Below are positions 29,263-41,791 of a stretch of 44,055 nt of DNA, piece after piece; the first letter of the stretch is position 1, and each line of letters begins with the position of its first letter. Where the stretch lies: the NCBI RefSeq assembly GCF_003236295.1, contig NZ_POTW01000056.1, forward strand, positions 1 to 44,055, read 5' to 3'. Both the position numbers and the translations under genes were made by a program. Source of the DNA: Jiangella anatolica (GTDB taxonomy: Bacteria; Actinomycetota; Actinomycetes; Jiangellales; Jiangellaceae). Under the pieces are notes generated by a model. The model made no database searches, was not told the DNA's origin, and worked only from the letters and a program-made list of their open reading frames with translations.

Positions 29263-29820
29263 TCAGCCGGCGAGGATCTGGTCGCCCTCGACGACGATCG
29301 CGACGGGCGGCAGCGGCTGCTCGGCCGGGCCGTTCGCCACGGTCCCGTCCGCGGCGTTGAACTGGCTGCCGTGGCAGTCGCAGGTGATCAGGCCGTCGGC
29401 GACCGAGGTCACCGAGCAGCCCTGGTGCGTGCAGGTGCTGCTGAAGGCGGCGAACGTGCCGGCCGACGGCTGCGTCACCACGACACCGGCGCTGTGCAGC
29501 ACGACGCCGCCGCCGACCGGCACGTCGGCCGTCGTCGTCAGCGCCTCGCCGCCCGGCTCCCCCGCCGGTGTCGTCGCCTCGTCCTCGGGCGGCTCGCTGC
29601 TCGGCGGCGGCTCGCTGGCCGAGGCCTCGGGCTCGGTGGTGGCCGGCGGCGCGCCGCCCGTGCTCGGCTCGTCGTCACCGCCGCCGCAGGCCGCCAGCAG
29701 GCCCGCGACGCCGACGGCGCCCATGCCCATCAGCGCGGTCCGGCGGCCGATGCAGTGCCCGCAGCTCGCATGGTCGCCGGTCTCGCCGGTCGGAGTGGTT
29801 GCCGTGTGGTGCCGTGCCAT
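29263..29820 (-). CDS. Rieske [2Fe-2S] lipoprotein, Tat-exported
   Basis: 185 residues. The N-terminus has a twin-arginine signal (GRRTALMGMG) followed by a hydrophobic stretch and lipobox LLAAC (Cys about residue 45), so export by Tat and lipid anchoring are expected. A Pro/Glu/Ser-rich linker (about 50-95) leads to a Rieske fold: CTHQGC and CDCHGSQF give the two Cys and two His ligands plus the disulfide Cys pair. NGPAEQPLPP near the end is also typical. Redox partner unknown. An extra CGHC precedes the signal. Start ATG 29820 with GGAGAGG upstream. Confidence 0.92.
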   Translation of the reverse strand: MARHHTATTPTGETGDHASCGHCIGRRTALMGMGAVGVAGLLAACGGGDDEPSTGGAPPATTEPEASASEPPPSSEPPEDEATTPAGEPGGEALTTTADVPVGGGVVLHSAGVVVTQPSAGTFAAFSSTCTHQGCSVTSVADGLITCDCHGSQFNAADGTVANGPAEQPLPPVAIVVEGDQILAG

Positions 29821-29900
29821 CGATCGCCTCTCCGTAGGGGTGCCCGCACATCATCTTGTACGAACGGGCGGCCCGAACGGATTCCGCGCATTCAGGTCGG

Positions 29901-32765
<2,865 letters not shown>

Positions 32766-32790
32766 GGGACCCCGTGGACTCCGGTATCAG

Positions 32791-32818
32791 TGGGTGGTGC
32801 GGTGGGTGGTGCGGTGGG
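32791..32818. repeat. 12-bp tandem repeat in uvrA leader
   Basis: TGGGTGGTGCGG occurs twice in tandem (32791-32802, 32803-32814) with a partial third copy to 32818. It lies in the predicted uvrA 5' leader; as RNA it would be a C/A-rich repeat just upstream of the start region. Confidence 0.8.
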
Positions 32819-32837
32819 CAGGTGTACGGCTCATTGC

Positions 32838-32860
32838 ATCGTAGGGGGAGGCTCCGACAA
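32838..32860 (-). promoter_or_regulatory. RecA-NDp/PafBC-type damage promoter of uvrA
   Basis: Minus strand: TTGTCGGAG (32852-32860), 8 bases, TACGAT (32838-32843). It differs from TTGTCRGTG-N8-TAN3T by one base. The predicted start near 32831 gives a leader of about 66 bases to uvrA. Confidence 0.7.
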
Positions 32861-32920
32861 GGTCGCTCAGACGAACGACCCGGGAGGGCCAACCCTGTCG
32901 CCGCGGCGCGCGATGACGAC

Positions 32921-32926
32921 TAGGTT
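32921..32926 (+). promoter_or_regulatory. -10 element of leaderless gene 32933
   Basis: TAGGTT ends 6 bases before GTG 32933, so the transcript should begin on or next to the start codon. No convincing -35 is visible. Confidence 0.5.
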
Positions 32927-32932
32927 CGAACC

Positions 32933-33688
32933 GTGCCCTCCGTGAACGCCGAACCGATGTCCCACGATTCCGGCGGTGACTCGCCCGCCGCCGGTCCGGT
33001 GACCGCCGCGACCGAGCGCCTCATCGCGACGGCCGCCACGCTCGACGACGCCGACCTGGCCGCGTCCAGTCTATGTCCCGGCTGGACCCGCGCCCACGTC
33101 CTCACGCATGTGGCCCGCAACGCCGACGCGCTGTCGAACCTGCTGAGCTGGGCCCGCACCGGGCGCGAGAACCCGATGTACGTCAGCGCCGAGGCCCGGG
33201 CCGCCGACATCGAGGCCGGCGCCCGCCGCTCCGGCGCCGAGATCGTCGACGACCTGCACGAGACCGCCGACCGCTTCGTCCGCGCCGTCATGGAGATGCC
33301 CGACGACGGCTGGGAGCGCCAGGTCCGCGGCGGCCCGGCCGCCACCGGCGACCCGCTGCCCGGCCGGCGGGTGCTCTGGCTGCGGCTGCGCGAACTGGAG
33401 GTCCACCACGTCGACCTCTCCACCGGCTACACGCCGGCGGACTGGCCGTCCGCGTTCGTGCGCCGCGCGCTGGACGAGACCGTGCGCGCGTTCGGCCGCC
33501 GCGACGACGTCCCCGCCATCACCCTCGAGGTCGACGGCGGCGGCGTGGAGCACCTGGGCGCGGAGGCCCCGGTCACCGTCGGCGGCCCGCCCGCGGCGCT
33601 GCTCGGCTGGCTGACCGGCCGCTCCCCCGGCAGGGACCTGCGGGTACAGCCGGCCGGCCCGCTGCCGGCGCTGCCGTCCTGGCTGTGA
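32933..33688 (+). CDS. Maleylpyruvate isomerase family mycothiol-dependent enzyme
   Basis: 251 residues. N-terminal DinB-like four-helix domain (about 20-165) with CPGWTRAHVLTHVARNADAL, and the second metal-ligand helix RLRELEVHHVDLSTGY; the His and Glu positions match the divalent-metal site of mycothiol-dependent maleylpyruvate isomerases. A C-terminal SCP2-like MDMPI_C domain (about 170-250) ends in GWLTGRSPG. Members use mycothiol for isomerisation or detoxification; the substrate is unknown. GTG 32933 fits a leaderless start; ATG 32957 is an alternative. The stop overlaps the metallo-hydrolase gene (GTGA). Confidence 0.9.
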   Translation: MPSVNAEPMSHDSGGDSPAAGPVTAATERLIATAATLDDADLAASSLCPGWTRAHVLTHVARNADALSNLLSWARTGRENPMYVSAEARAADIEAGARRSGAEIVDDLHETADRFVRAVMEMPDDGWERQVRGGPAATGDPLPGRRVLWLRLRELEVHHVDLSTGYTPADWPSAFVRRALDETVRAFGRRDDVPAITLEVDGGGVEHLGAEAPVTVGGPPAALLGWLTGRSPGRDLRVQPAGPLPALPSWL

Positions 33689-34347
33689 CGATGTACAGCG
33701 GCCGCGTGCGGCCCGGCGGCGCGCCGGGGGTGCACGAGCTGGCCCGGCTGGTCGTCATGAAGGGCGTCGTCGGTCCCCTGGCCACCAACGTCTACGTGCT
33801 GCGGGACCGGTTCAGCGGCGACGAGCTGCTGATCGACGCCGGCGCCGCGCCGGACCGGGTGCTGGCGCTGGCCGGCGACGGGCCGCTGCGCTACCTCGTC
33901 ACCACGCACCGGCATCCGGACCACTGGGGCGCGCTGGCCGCGGTGGCGGCGGCCGCGCCTGACGCCGTCACCGTCGCGCACGAGGCGGACGCGCCGGCCA
34001 TCCCGGTGCCGACCGCGCTGGCCGTCTCCGGCGACGGCGACCGCCTGACGTTCGGCGACGTGTCGGTGGAGCTGATCCACCTGGCCGGCCACACGCCCGG
34101 GGGTCTCGCCGTCCTGTACGACGACCCGACCGGCCCGCCGCACCTGTGGACCGGCGACTCGCTCTTCCCCGGCGGCGTCGGCAAGACCCATTCCGCCGCC
34201 GACTTCACCTCCCTGCTCGACGACGTCGAGGCGAAGCTGTTCGACCGGCTGCCGGACGAGACCTGGGTCTACCCCGGCCACGGCGACGACACGACGCTCG
34301 GCGCCGAGCGTCCGCACCTGGCCGCCTGGCGGGCGCGCGGCTGGTAG
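33685..34347 (+). CDS. Metallo-beta-lactamase fold hydrolase
   Basis: 220 residues. Metal motif THRHPDH (His 75, His 77, Asp 79, His 80), third ligand in HLAGHTPGG, Asp in TGDSLFPGG and final His in VYPGHGDDT: a complete two-metal site of the glyoxalase II-like subgroup. GTG 33685 overlaps the preceding stop by GTGA; ATG 33691 is an alternative. Co-translation with a mycothiol-type enzyme suggests thioester or mycothiol-conjugate hydrolysis, which is inference. Confidence 0.9.
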   Translation: MTMYSGRVRPGGAPGVHELARLVVMKGVVGPLATNVYVLRDRFSGDELLIDAGAAPDRVLALAGDGPLRYLVTTHRHPDHWGALAAVAAAAPDAVTVAHEADAPAIPVPTALAVSGDGDRLTFGDVSVELIHLAGHTPGGLAVLYDDPTGPPHLWTGDSLFPGGVGKTHSAADFTSLLDDVEAKLFDRLPDETWVYPGHGDDTTLGAERPHLAAWRARGW

Positions 34348-34371
34348 GGCGCCCGGCCGCGCGCGACGGCC

Positions 34372-35037
34372 CTATGCAGAGTTCTCCATGTCAGCGAGCA
34401 CGGCTCTCGCGATGTCCGGATGACGCCGCACAAGCGCGCTGAGCTGCTTTTGATGGAAGCGGTCTCGGTGCTGCGCGACGATCCGACCCCAGCCGTCGCG
34501 GCCCTTGGCGAAGCCTTCGCTGATGACGAATTCGACCATGTCCTCGATCGTGGGTCGATAGCGTCTGCCGCCGACCGGGAAGTGAAGCTTCGCCAGTTCG
34601 TCAGCACTCCGTTTGCCTGGCAACTCACCGAGCGCTGGGCATGTTCCGGCGACCTGCAGATGGGCTGCGGGATACCCGGCCTTGTTGCGTTCATAGTCGT
34701 AGTGGCACAGGGTCTTCACTCCGTCCGGGGCGTAGATCCCGAAGTAGGAGCTGACCACCATGAGGAAACGGCCACGATCGTCGAAGTCACACCGATACTG
34801 AGCGTCGAGCCAGCACTTCGGCCGCTCGCGGCCGAGGCAGAGCCGAACCGGTTGCGCGACGACCCCGTCGAGCAACGTCCCCACAATGACGATGTCCTGC
34901 TTGGAGGTCCTGTCCCAGGAGACAACGGCTCCGACGACCGCTCCATTGCAGACCGTCTTGTTCAGTACGTCTTGGACCTCAGCAGCGAACTCTCTGGCCA
35001 GGTCCAGCAGTCTGTGGGTATCAGCGGGCGTGGCCAC
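34372..35037 (-). CDS. Conserved-looking protein of unknown function, cassette gene 2
   Basis: 221 residues, no recognised domain, no signal peptide or membrane segment. Visible landmarks: DIVIVGTLLDGVVAQPVRL, CHYDYERNKAGYPAAHLQVAG, KLHFPVGGRRYRPTIEDMVEF and a C-terminal basic helix HQKQLSALVRRHPDIARAV. The HFPVGGRRxRPxxEDxxEF stretch looks strongly constrained and I believe similar hypothetical proteins exist in actinomycetes. GC is low for this genome: hand counts of three lines give 55-58% against about 80% in a nearby line of the metallo-hydrolase gene. GTG 35037 lies inside the end of the upstream small gene (17-bp overlap). Candidate partner or toxin of a two-gene module; unproven. Confidence 0.7.
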   Translation of the reverse strand: MATPADTHRLLDLAREFAAEVQDVLNKTVCNGAVVGAVVSWDRTSKQDIVIVGTLLDGVVAQPVRLCLGRERPKCWLDAQYRCDFDDRGRFLMVVSSYFGIYAPDGVKTLCHYDYERNKAGYPAAHLQVAGTCPALGELPGKRSADELAKLHFPVGGRRYRPTIEDMVEFVISEGFAKGRDGWGRIVAQHRDRFHQKQLSALVRRHPDIARAVLADMENSA

Positions 35038-35218
35038 CGATGGCGACCCATACCTTGTGGGCGCGCGGTGAGCTGAACTGACCCGAGCGAGCCTGGCGCT
35101 CCAACTGCCGATAGGTCAAACCGACCGACTTGAGCGCGGCGCGCTTTGCCTTCGCATACTCGTCCGGAGTCAGCTCGACTGCCTCGACCGGTGGAGCGGA
35201 GTTCGGCTTGGTTGCCAT
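35021..35218 (-). CDS. Small protein of unknown function, cassette gene 1
   Basis: 65 residues: MATKPNSAPPVEAVELTPDE, then a helical basic stretch KAKRAALKSVGLTYRQLERQ and QFSSPRAHKVWVAIGGHAR. The segment after residue 20 could form a helix-turn-helix-like pair of helices (LTYRQLERQARSGQF), but no family is recognised. ATG 35218 has AGGAGG about six bases upstream; longer in-frame starts to 35305 would cross the predicted operator. Ends 17 bp inside gene 2, so translation is coupled. Small upstream partner plus larger overlapping gene is the layout of many antitoxin-toxin pairs; this is inference. Confidence 0.7.
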   Translation of the reverse strand: MATKPNSAPPVEAVELTPDEYAKAKRAALKSVGLTYRQLERQARSGQFSSPRAHKVWVAIGGHAR

Positions 35219-35257
35219 GAGGAGCCTCCTTCGCTCTAGAGCCTGATTGTGCACGAC

Positions 35258-35282
35258 CGGACTGACAATGTCTGTCAGCCCG
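35258..35282. promoter_or_regulatory. Palindromic operator upstream of the cassette
   Basis: CGGACTGACA-N5-TGTCAGCCCG: 10-bp arms (35258-35267 and 35273-35282) with one mismatch. On the minus strand it contains TTGTCA (35263-35268), a possible -35 with CAGGCT (35240-35245) 17 bp downstream, so binding here would control the cassette. Confidence 0.65.
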
Positions 35283-35394
35283 ACACTATCCGGCCCCCCG
35301 GACACAGCCTCCGCGCGAGCAGCGACGACTCATCGGGCAACCGTCGCGCCGTGCAGCCACGACGTCCCGTGGACGAGTGCGCCACGAACCTCGG

Positions 35395-35426
35395 GGGGCG
35401 CCCGGCCGACTCCGGCCGGGCGCCCC
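35395..35426. terminator. Strong hairpin terminator after terC
   Basis: Perfect 14-bp stem GGGGCGCCCGGCCG (35395-35408) with its complement at 35413-35426 and a 4-base loop ACTC. It starts 9 bp past the terC stop on the minus strand. The rest of 35283-35394 holds nothing I recognise. Confidence 0.85.
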
Positions 35427-35434
35427 TACCGCCG

Positions 35435-36499
35435 TCAGGACGGGCGGTCGGCGGGCTCGTCCGAGCCGGCCTCGACCTCGTCGGCCGCGTCGCCCGCCGA
35501 GCCGGACCGCGCCGCCTTGCGGTCGTCGCTGCGGGACTTGAGCAGGCTGAGCACCGTGGTGACCAGCAAGGTTCCGACGATGACCGTCAGCGACAGCCAG
35601 ATCGGCACCTCGGGCACGCTGTGGAACGGCTCGCCGCCGTTGACGAACGGCAGGTTGTTCTCGTGCAGGGCGTGCAGCACCAGCTTCACGCCGATGAACG
35701 CGAGGATCACGGCCAGGCCGGCGGAGAGGTAGACCAGCTTCTCCAGCAGCCCGCCGATGAGGAAGTACAGCTGCCGCAGCCCCATCAGCGCGAAGATGTT
35801 CGCGGTGAAGACGATGAACGCCTCCTGCGTCAGCCCGAAGATGGCCGGGATCGAGTCGACGGCGAACAGCAGGTCGGCCGAGGCGATGGAGAGGAAGACG
35901 ATGACCATCGGGGTGTAGAGGCGCTTGCCGTTCTCACGGATGCGCAGCTTGACGCCGTGGTACTCCTGCGTCATCGGCAGCACCCGCTGGGCCCGGCGGA
36001 CGAACGCGTTCTCGTACTCGTCGTCGTGGTCCTCGTGGTGGACCTGCTGGTTGGCCAGCCTGATCGCCGTGTACACGAGGAACGCGCCGAAGATGTAGAA
36101 CACCCAGGCGAACTCGTTGATCAGCGCCGCGCCGAGCAGGATGAACACGCCGCGCAGGACGATCGCCGTCAGGATGCCGAACATCAGCACCGACTGCTGG
36201 TACTTCCTGGGCACCCGGAACTGGGCCAGGATGATCACGAAGATGAACAGGTTGTCGACGCTGAGGCTGTATTCGGTGAGCCAGCCGGCGAAGAACTCGC
36301 CGGAGGCCTGGCCATGGCCGACGAACCCGAGGACGATGCCGAACACCACGGCGAGCCCGACGTAGAACGACACCCACAGGCTGGCCTCGCGCATGGACGG
36401 GGCGTGCGGGCGGCGGGTGACGATGAGCAGGTCCGCGGCGAGCAGCAGGGTCAGAACGACGAACGTCCCGACTTCGAACCACACGGGCAGGTTCAACAC
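35435..36499 (-). CDS. TerC family integral membrane protein (probable Mn exporter)
   Basis: 354 residues, about nine membrane helices. Conserved acidic motifs of the family are present: LTEYSLSVDNLFIFVIIL (about 75-92) and SIASADLLFAVDSIPAIFG (about 205-223). A charged cytoplasmic loop with HHEDHDDEYEN follows helix 5, and an acidic C-terminal tail ends the protein. Alx/TerC-type proteins export Mn(II) or supply it to secreted enzymes; the riboswitch-like leader supports manganese. GTG 36499 with GGAGAGGA about ten bases upstream. Confidence 0.92.
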   Translation of the reverse strand: MLNLPVWFEVGTFVVLTLLLAADLLIVTRRPHAPSMREASLWVSFYVGLAVVFGIVLGFVGHGQASGEFFAGWLTEYSLSVDNLFIFVIILAQFRVPRKYQQSVLMFGILTAIVLRGVFILLGAALINEFAWVFYIFGAFLVYTAIRLANQQVHHEDHDDEYENAFVRRAQRVLPMTQEYHGVKLRIRENGKRLYTPMVIVFLSIASADLLFAVDSIPAIFGLTQEAFIVFTANIFALMGLRQLYFLIGGLLEKLVYLSAGLAVILAFIGVKLVLHALHENNLPFVNGGEPFHSVPEVPIWLSLTVIVGTLLVTTVLSLLKSRSDDRKAARSGSAGDAADEVEAGSDEPADRPS

Positions 36500-36510
36500 G
36501 AAGACAGAGT

Positions 36511-36669
36511 CCTCTCCGGTGAGCTGACCGCACAGCGGGCGCTGTGCGCAACCGGAGGTCTCGTCCGCCCGGGATCACCGGGCCGGAGGCACCGGGAGGC
36601 TCCCGGTGTAGGGAGCATCCGTGATGACGATGCCACCGCGTCGGGAGTACTCCCCTCCACGCTGATCCC
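36511..36669 (-). promoter_or_regulatory. yybP-ykoY (Mn2+) riboswitch candidate of terC
   Basis: Minus strand. P1 can form from GGGATCA (36663-36669) and TGATCCC (36571-36577). Inside are the family hallmark GGGGAGTA (36648-36655), GGCATCGTCATCACGGATGC (36615-36634; stem GCATC/GATGC) and CCCTAC followed by a CACCGGGA/TCCCGGTG-type stem. Downstream, CTCCGGT (36551-36557) is complementary to ACCGGAG (36514-36520) that overlaps the ribosome-binding site and encloses a perfect hairpin CGCACAGC-GGGC-GCTGTGCG (36529-36548), suggesting translational control. TACAAT at 36671-36676 is very close to P1, so the true promoter is unclear. Recognition of the motif is from memory of the family. Confidence 0.8.
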
Positions 36670-36731
36670 CATTGTATTTCACAGCCACCGCCGGGAGCGC
36701 AATTCGTCGTCCCAGCCGACGTTTCCCGGAC

Positions 36732-37085
36732 TCACGCCGGCCGGAGCCGTTTCGGGAGCTTCGCGACGACCATCGCGTACGAGTCGTCGATGGCCTGCCG
36801 GATCTCCTCGTCGGGGATCGCACCGCCGACGCGCAGCGTGTTCCAGCCGGACCGGCCGATGTAGGCCATGATCGAGGCGTCGTCCGGGTACCGCGCCAGC
36901 CACTCGTCGGCCTCGTCGCGGTCGCGGCCGCACTTGACGCCGACGCTCGCGCCGCCGGGCGACGCGCCGGAGCCGAGGAACGCGAAGATCTTGTCGCCGA
37001 CCTTCGCGACGACGTCGCCCTCCCACGGCTCGTCCCGCCAGGCGCCGGGCTTGGACAGGCAGTACGTCAGCAGCTCATCGCTCAT
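36732..37085 (-). CDS. MmcQ/YjbR family protein
   Basis: 117 residues. The family pattern is clear: LLTYCLSKPGAWRDEPWEGD, VGDKIFAFLG, SVGVKCGRDRDEADEWLARY and GWNTLRVGGAIPDEEIRQAIDDSY. The fold resembles CyaY-like/double-wing DNA-binding proteins but the function is unknown. ATG 37085 begins 7 bp after the stop of the LuxR-type regulator on the same strand, so the two form an operon. Confidence 0.9.
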   Translation of the reverse strand: MSDELLTYCLSKPGAWRDEPWEGDVVAKVGDKIFAFLGSGASPGGASVGVKCGRDRDEADEWLARYPDDASIMAYIGRSGWNTLRVGGAIPDEEIRQAIDDSYAMVVAKLPKRLRPA

Positions 37086-37092
37086 GGGTCCA

Positions 37093-38040
37093 TCACAGCA
37101 CTCCGTTGCGGGCCGCCTGCAGCCCCGCCTGGAACCGGGTCCGCGCGCCGAGCCGGCCGCTGATCTCCCGGATCCGCCGCTGGACGGTGCGCTGACTGGC
37201 GCCCACGTGCCGGGCGATCGACTGCTCGGTCAGGCCCGCGGCCAGCAGGTTCAGGATGACACGGTCGTCATCGACCTCGCTGGGATCCAATCGCAGCGGC
37301 ATCGCGCGCAGCCAGGTCTCCTCGAACACCTCGGCCAGCACATCCAGCAGCCCGCCGGGATGGACGACGAGCAGCTGGTCGGTGATCAGCGCGCCGGCCC
37401 TCGCCGGGATCATCGCGAAGCGGTCGTCGACCAGCAGCATCCGCGCCGGCAGCGTCGGCGTGACCCGGGCCTCCTCCCCCGCGGCGATGCCGCCGATCAG
37501 GTCCGCCACCCGGCCCGGCAGGTCGACGGCGCTCTGCTCGTACAGGACGCGATGCCGGACGCCGGCCTTGAGCAACTCGACCTCGATCGGGTTCGGCTCG
37601 CTGTTCACCACGCCGTACGGCGGCCGTTCCATGGCCCTGACCTGCGTGCGGGCGCCGCTGTAGACGTCGACCAGGCGGCGGGCGGTCGCCTCGGAGCCGG
37701 TGACGATCTCGACCAGGTCACCCGGCTCGACGGCGTCGTGGCGGCGGCGGTGCCGCACGGCGAGCTCGTCGACGAGGACGCGGCTGCGCTGCAGGTCGCG
37801 CTCGCGGGCGGCCAGCGACTCGGCGAACGCCAGCGCCGGGTCGACCAGCCGATACGCCGGCGGCTCCCCCGGCAGCCGGTCGGCCAGGCCGCGCCGCTCC
37901 AGCCCGTCGAGCAGCTTCTCGACGGCGTCCGGCGGCAGGTCCGGCAGGCCGAGCTCGGCCGCCGTCGCCGGCCGGGCGTGGTCCAGCAGCGCGAGGTAGA
38001 CCGACTGCTCCTCGTCGCCGAGGCCGAGCTGTTCCAGCAT
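37093..38040 (-). CDS. Transcriptional regulator with TrmB-like and LuxR-type HTH domains
   Basis: 315 residues. N-terminal winged helix of TrmB type (MLEQLGLGDEEQSVYLALLD, then TAAELGLPDLPPDAVEKLLD; residues 1-65), a coiled segment, a central sensor-like domain (about 115-245) and a C-terminal LuxR-type HTH (LNLLAAGLTEQSIARHVGAS, then QRTVQRRIREISGRLGARTR). This layout is common among orphan regulators in actinomycetes; effector and targets are unknown. ATG 38040 gives the natural family N-terminus. The downstream MmcQ gene is a likely co-transcribed partner. Confidence 0.88.
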   Translation of the reverse strand: MLEQLGLGDEEQSVYLALLDHARPATAAELGLPDLPPDAVEKLLDGLERRGLADRLPGEPPAYRLVDPALAFAESLAARERDLQRSRVLVDELAVRHRRRHDAVEPGDLVEIVTGSEATARRLVDVYSGARTQVRAMERPPYGVVNSEPNPIEVELLKAGVRHRVLYEQSAVDLPGRVADLIGGIAAGEEARVTPTLPARMLLVDDRFAMIPARAGALITDQLLVVHPGGLLDVLAEVFEETWLRAMPLRLDPSEVDDDRVILNLLAAGLTEQSIARHVGASQRTVQRRIREISGRLGARTRFQAGLQAARNGVL

Positions 38041-38154
38041 GCGCGGCTCCCGGGGGCTCGAGACCGCTGGCCACAACGCGCCACTGACGGATTTTCGCCA
38101 CAGCATAACGCTTGTCACGGTTCGGCGGCCGGAGTGGGCGCCGGACCCGCGCCG

Positions 38155-40266
<2,112 letters not shown>

Positions 40267-40273
40267 GCATACA

Positions 40274-40318
40274 AAGGTATGCGGTCCCACCGACAAGGTC
40301 CGGGGGTACGGCTACGCT
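40274..40318. promoter_or_regulatory. Overlapping divergent promoters: uvrB (damage type) and AAA ATPase
   Basis: Leftward: TTGTCGGTG (40288-40296), 8 bases, TACCTT (40274-40279): an exact match to the RecA-NDp consensus TTGTCRGTG-N8-TAN3T, starting uvrB leaderless at 40266. Rightward: CCGACA (40290-40295), 17-bp spacer, TACGCT (40313-40318), followed 7 bases later by ATG 40326. The rightward -35 lies inside the PafBC-type box, so polymerase or activator at one promoter should affect the other. Confidence 0.75.
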
Positions 40319-40325
40319 CACAGCG

Positions 40326-41762
40326 ATGGACGACGAAACCCGCAGGTTCGTGACCACCTTCCGCGAGTTCATGACCGACGTCGTACACCAGGTGCGCGCC
40401 GACTCCGACGGGGTCGAGCCGCTGCTGCCGATCCTCCAGGAGCACCTCGGCGTCGCGCCCCGCTCCCTGCCCGTCGTGAACGAGCAGGTCTCCCCGCTCC
40501 GGTACGCCGACGCCGACGTCGCGCTGGAAGCCCTCGCCGGCCTCCACGGCGGCCGCCGCCTCATCGGCGTCGGTGGTGGCATGGCGCGGCGGCACTCGTC
40601 ATTGGCCGAGATCATCGAGAACGCCGGCCAGCACGGCATGTTCCCCGTCGGGCCGGTCGACTACGCGCGCGTCCCGACCGGCCCGGACACCAACCGGCAG
40701 GTGATCTCGTTCGGGCTACAGCTGCTCACCTACGACGGCGTCCCGCTCGTCGTGCTCCAGCGCGACGCCCAGCCGCAGTTCGGACGGGAGTTGCCGGGGC
40801 TGGAGGTGCTGGCCGCCGCCGACGCCGTCGTGCCGGCCTTCCTCGACGAGCTGCGCCGGCTGATGGCCGAGCGCAGCGTGCTGCGCGGCCAGGTCGTCGC
40901 GTTCGCGCCGGCCGTGTTCGGCGCCAGCAACGGCAGCGTCACGTTCCTGCGCCGCCCCACCCTCACCGCCGCCGACGTCATCCTCCCCGACGGCGTCCTC
41001 GCCCGCGTCGAGCGCCATCTCACCGGTGTCGCGCGGCATCGTGACGCGCTGACGGCGGCGGGTCAGCACCTCAAGCGCGGGATCCTGCTGTTCGGGCCGC
41101 CCGGGACCGGCAAGACGCACACCGTCCGCTACCTCATGGCGGTCAGCCCCGGCACGACGGTCATCGTGCTGTCCGGGCAGTCGTTGCGGCTGGTCCAGAC
41201 CGCCGCCGAGACCGCCCGCGCGCTCGAGCCCGCCGTCGTCGTGCTGGAGGACTGCGATCTGATCGCCGAGGACCGGACCCTCTCCGCCGGCCCGCAGCCG
41301 CTGCTGTTCGAGGCGCTCGACGCCCTCGACGGCCTCGCCGACGACGCCGACGTCGCCTTCGTCCTCACCACCAACCGCGCCGACCTGCTGGAGCCCGCCC
41401 TGGCCCAGCGCCCCGGCCGGGTCGACCTCGCGGCCGAGATCCCCCTCCCCGACGCCGAGGCCCGGCGGCGGCTGAACCGTCTCTACGCGCGCGGCCTGCC
41501 GTTCAGCCCGGCCGCGCTGGACGAGGCGGCGGAGCGGGCCGAGGGCACGACGGCGTCGTTCGCGAAGGAGCTCATGCGCCGCGCCGTCCTCGCCGCCGCC
41601 GACGCCGGCCACCCTCCGGCCGACGCCGACCTGGCCTCCGCTCTGGACGAGATGCTGGCGGACTCGGACCTACTCACCCGCAGCCTCTTCGGCGGCCCTG
41701 CGGGCGACGCCGACGGCGGGCACTGGACGGCCGGCCCTCAGCCCGGCCTCGCCCCCGGCTGA
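40326..41762 (+). CDS. AAA family ATPase of unknown role
   Basis: 478 residues. The C-terminal half is a classical AAA module: Walker A GPPGTGKT (257-264), Walker B VVVLEDCDL (304-312), sensor-1 Asn in VLTTN (350), Arg finger region QRPGRVD (366), then a helical lid. The N-terminal ~230 residues are a non-catalytic domain (RYADADVALEAL, VQ-rich ISFGLQLLTYDGVPLVVLQR) with no family I can name, probably substrate recognition. Leaderless ATG 40326. Divergent from uvrB with overlapping promoters. Could be a remodelling ATPase; no partner gene is beside it. Confidence 0.88.
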   Translation: MDDETRRFVTTFREFMTDVVHQVRADSDGVEPLLPILQEHLGVAPRSLPVVNEQVSPLRYADADVALEALAGLHGGRRLIGVGGGMARRHSSLAEIIENAGQHGMFPVGPVDYARVPTGPDTNRQVISFGLQLLTYDGVPLVVLQRDAQPQFGRELPGLEVLAAADAVVPAFLDELRRLMAERSVLRGQVVAFAPAVFGASNGSVTFLRRPTLTAADVILPDGVLARVERHLTGVARHRDALTAAGQHLKRGILLFGPPGTGKTHTVRYLMAVSPGTTVIVLSGQSLRLVQTAAETARALEPAVVVLEDCDLIAEDRTLSAGPQPLLFEALDALDGLADDADVAFVLTTNRADLLEPALAQRPGRVDLAAEIPLPDAEARRRLNRLYARGLPFSPAALDEAAERAEGTTASFAKELMRRAVLAAADAGHPPADADLASALDEMLADSDLLTRSLFGGPAGDADGGHWTAGPQPGLAPG

Positions 41763-41791
41763 CGCGCGATGCGGCGGAATCGGTGGCTGTG

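Noticed and set aside
34340-34376. Terminator after the metallo-hydrolase gene (TAGGGC/GCCCTA)
   Set aside because: Only 6 bp of stem with a large GC-rich loop that includes the stop codon; too weak to call.
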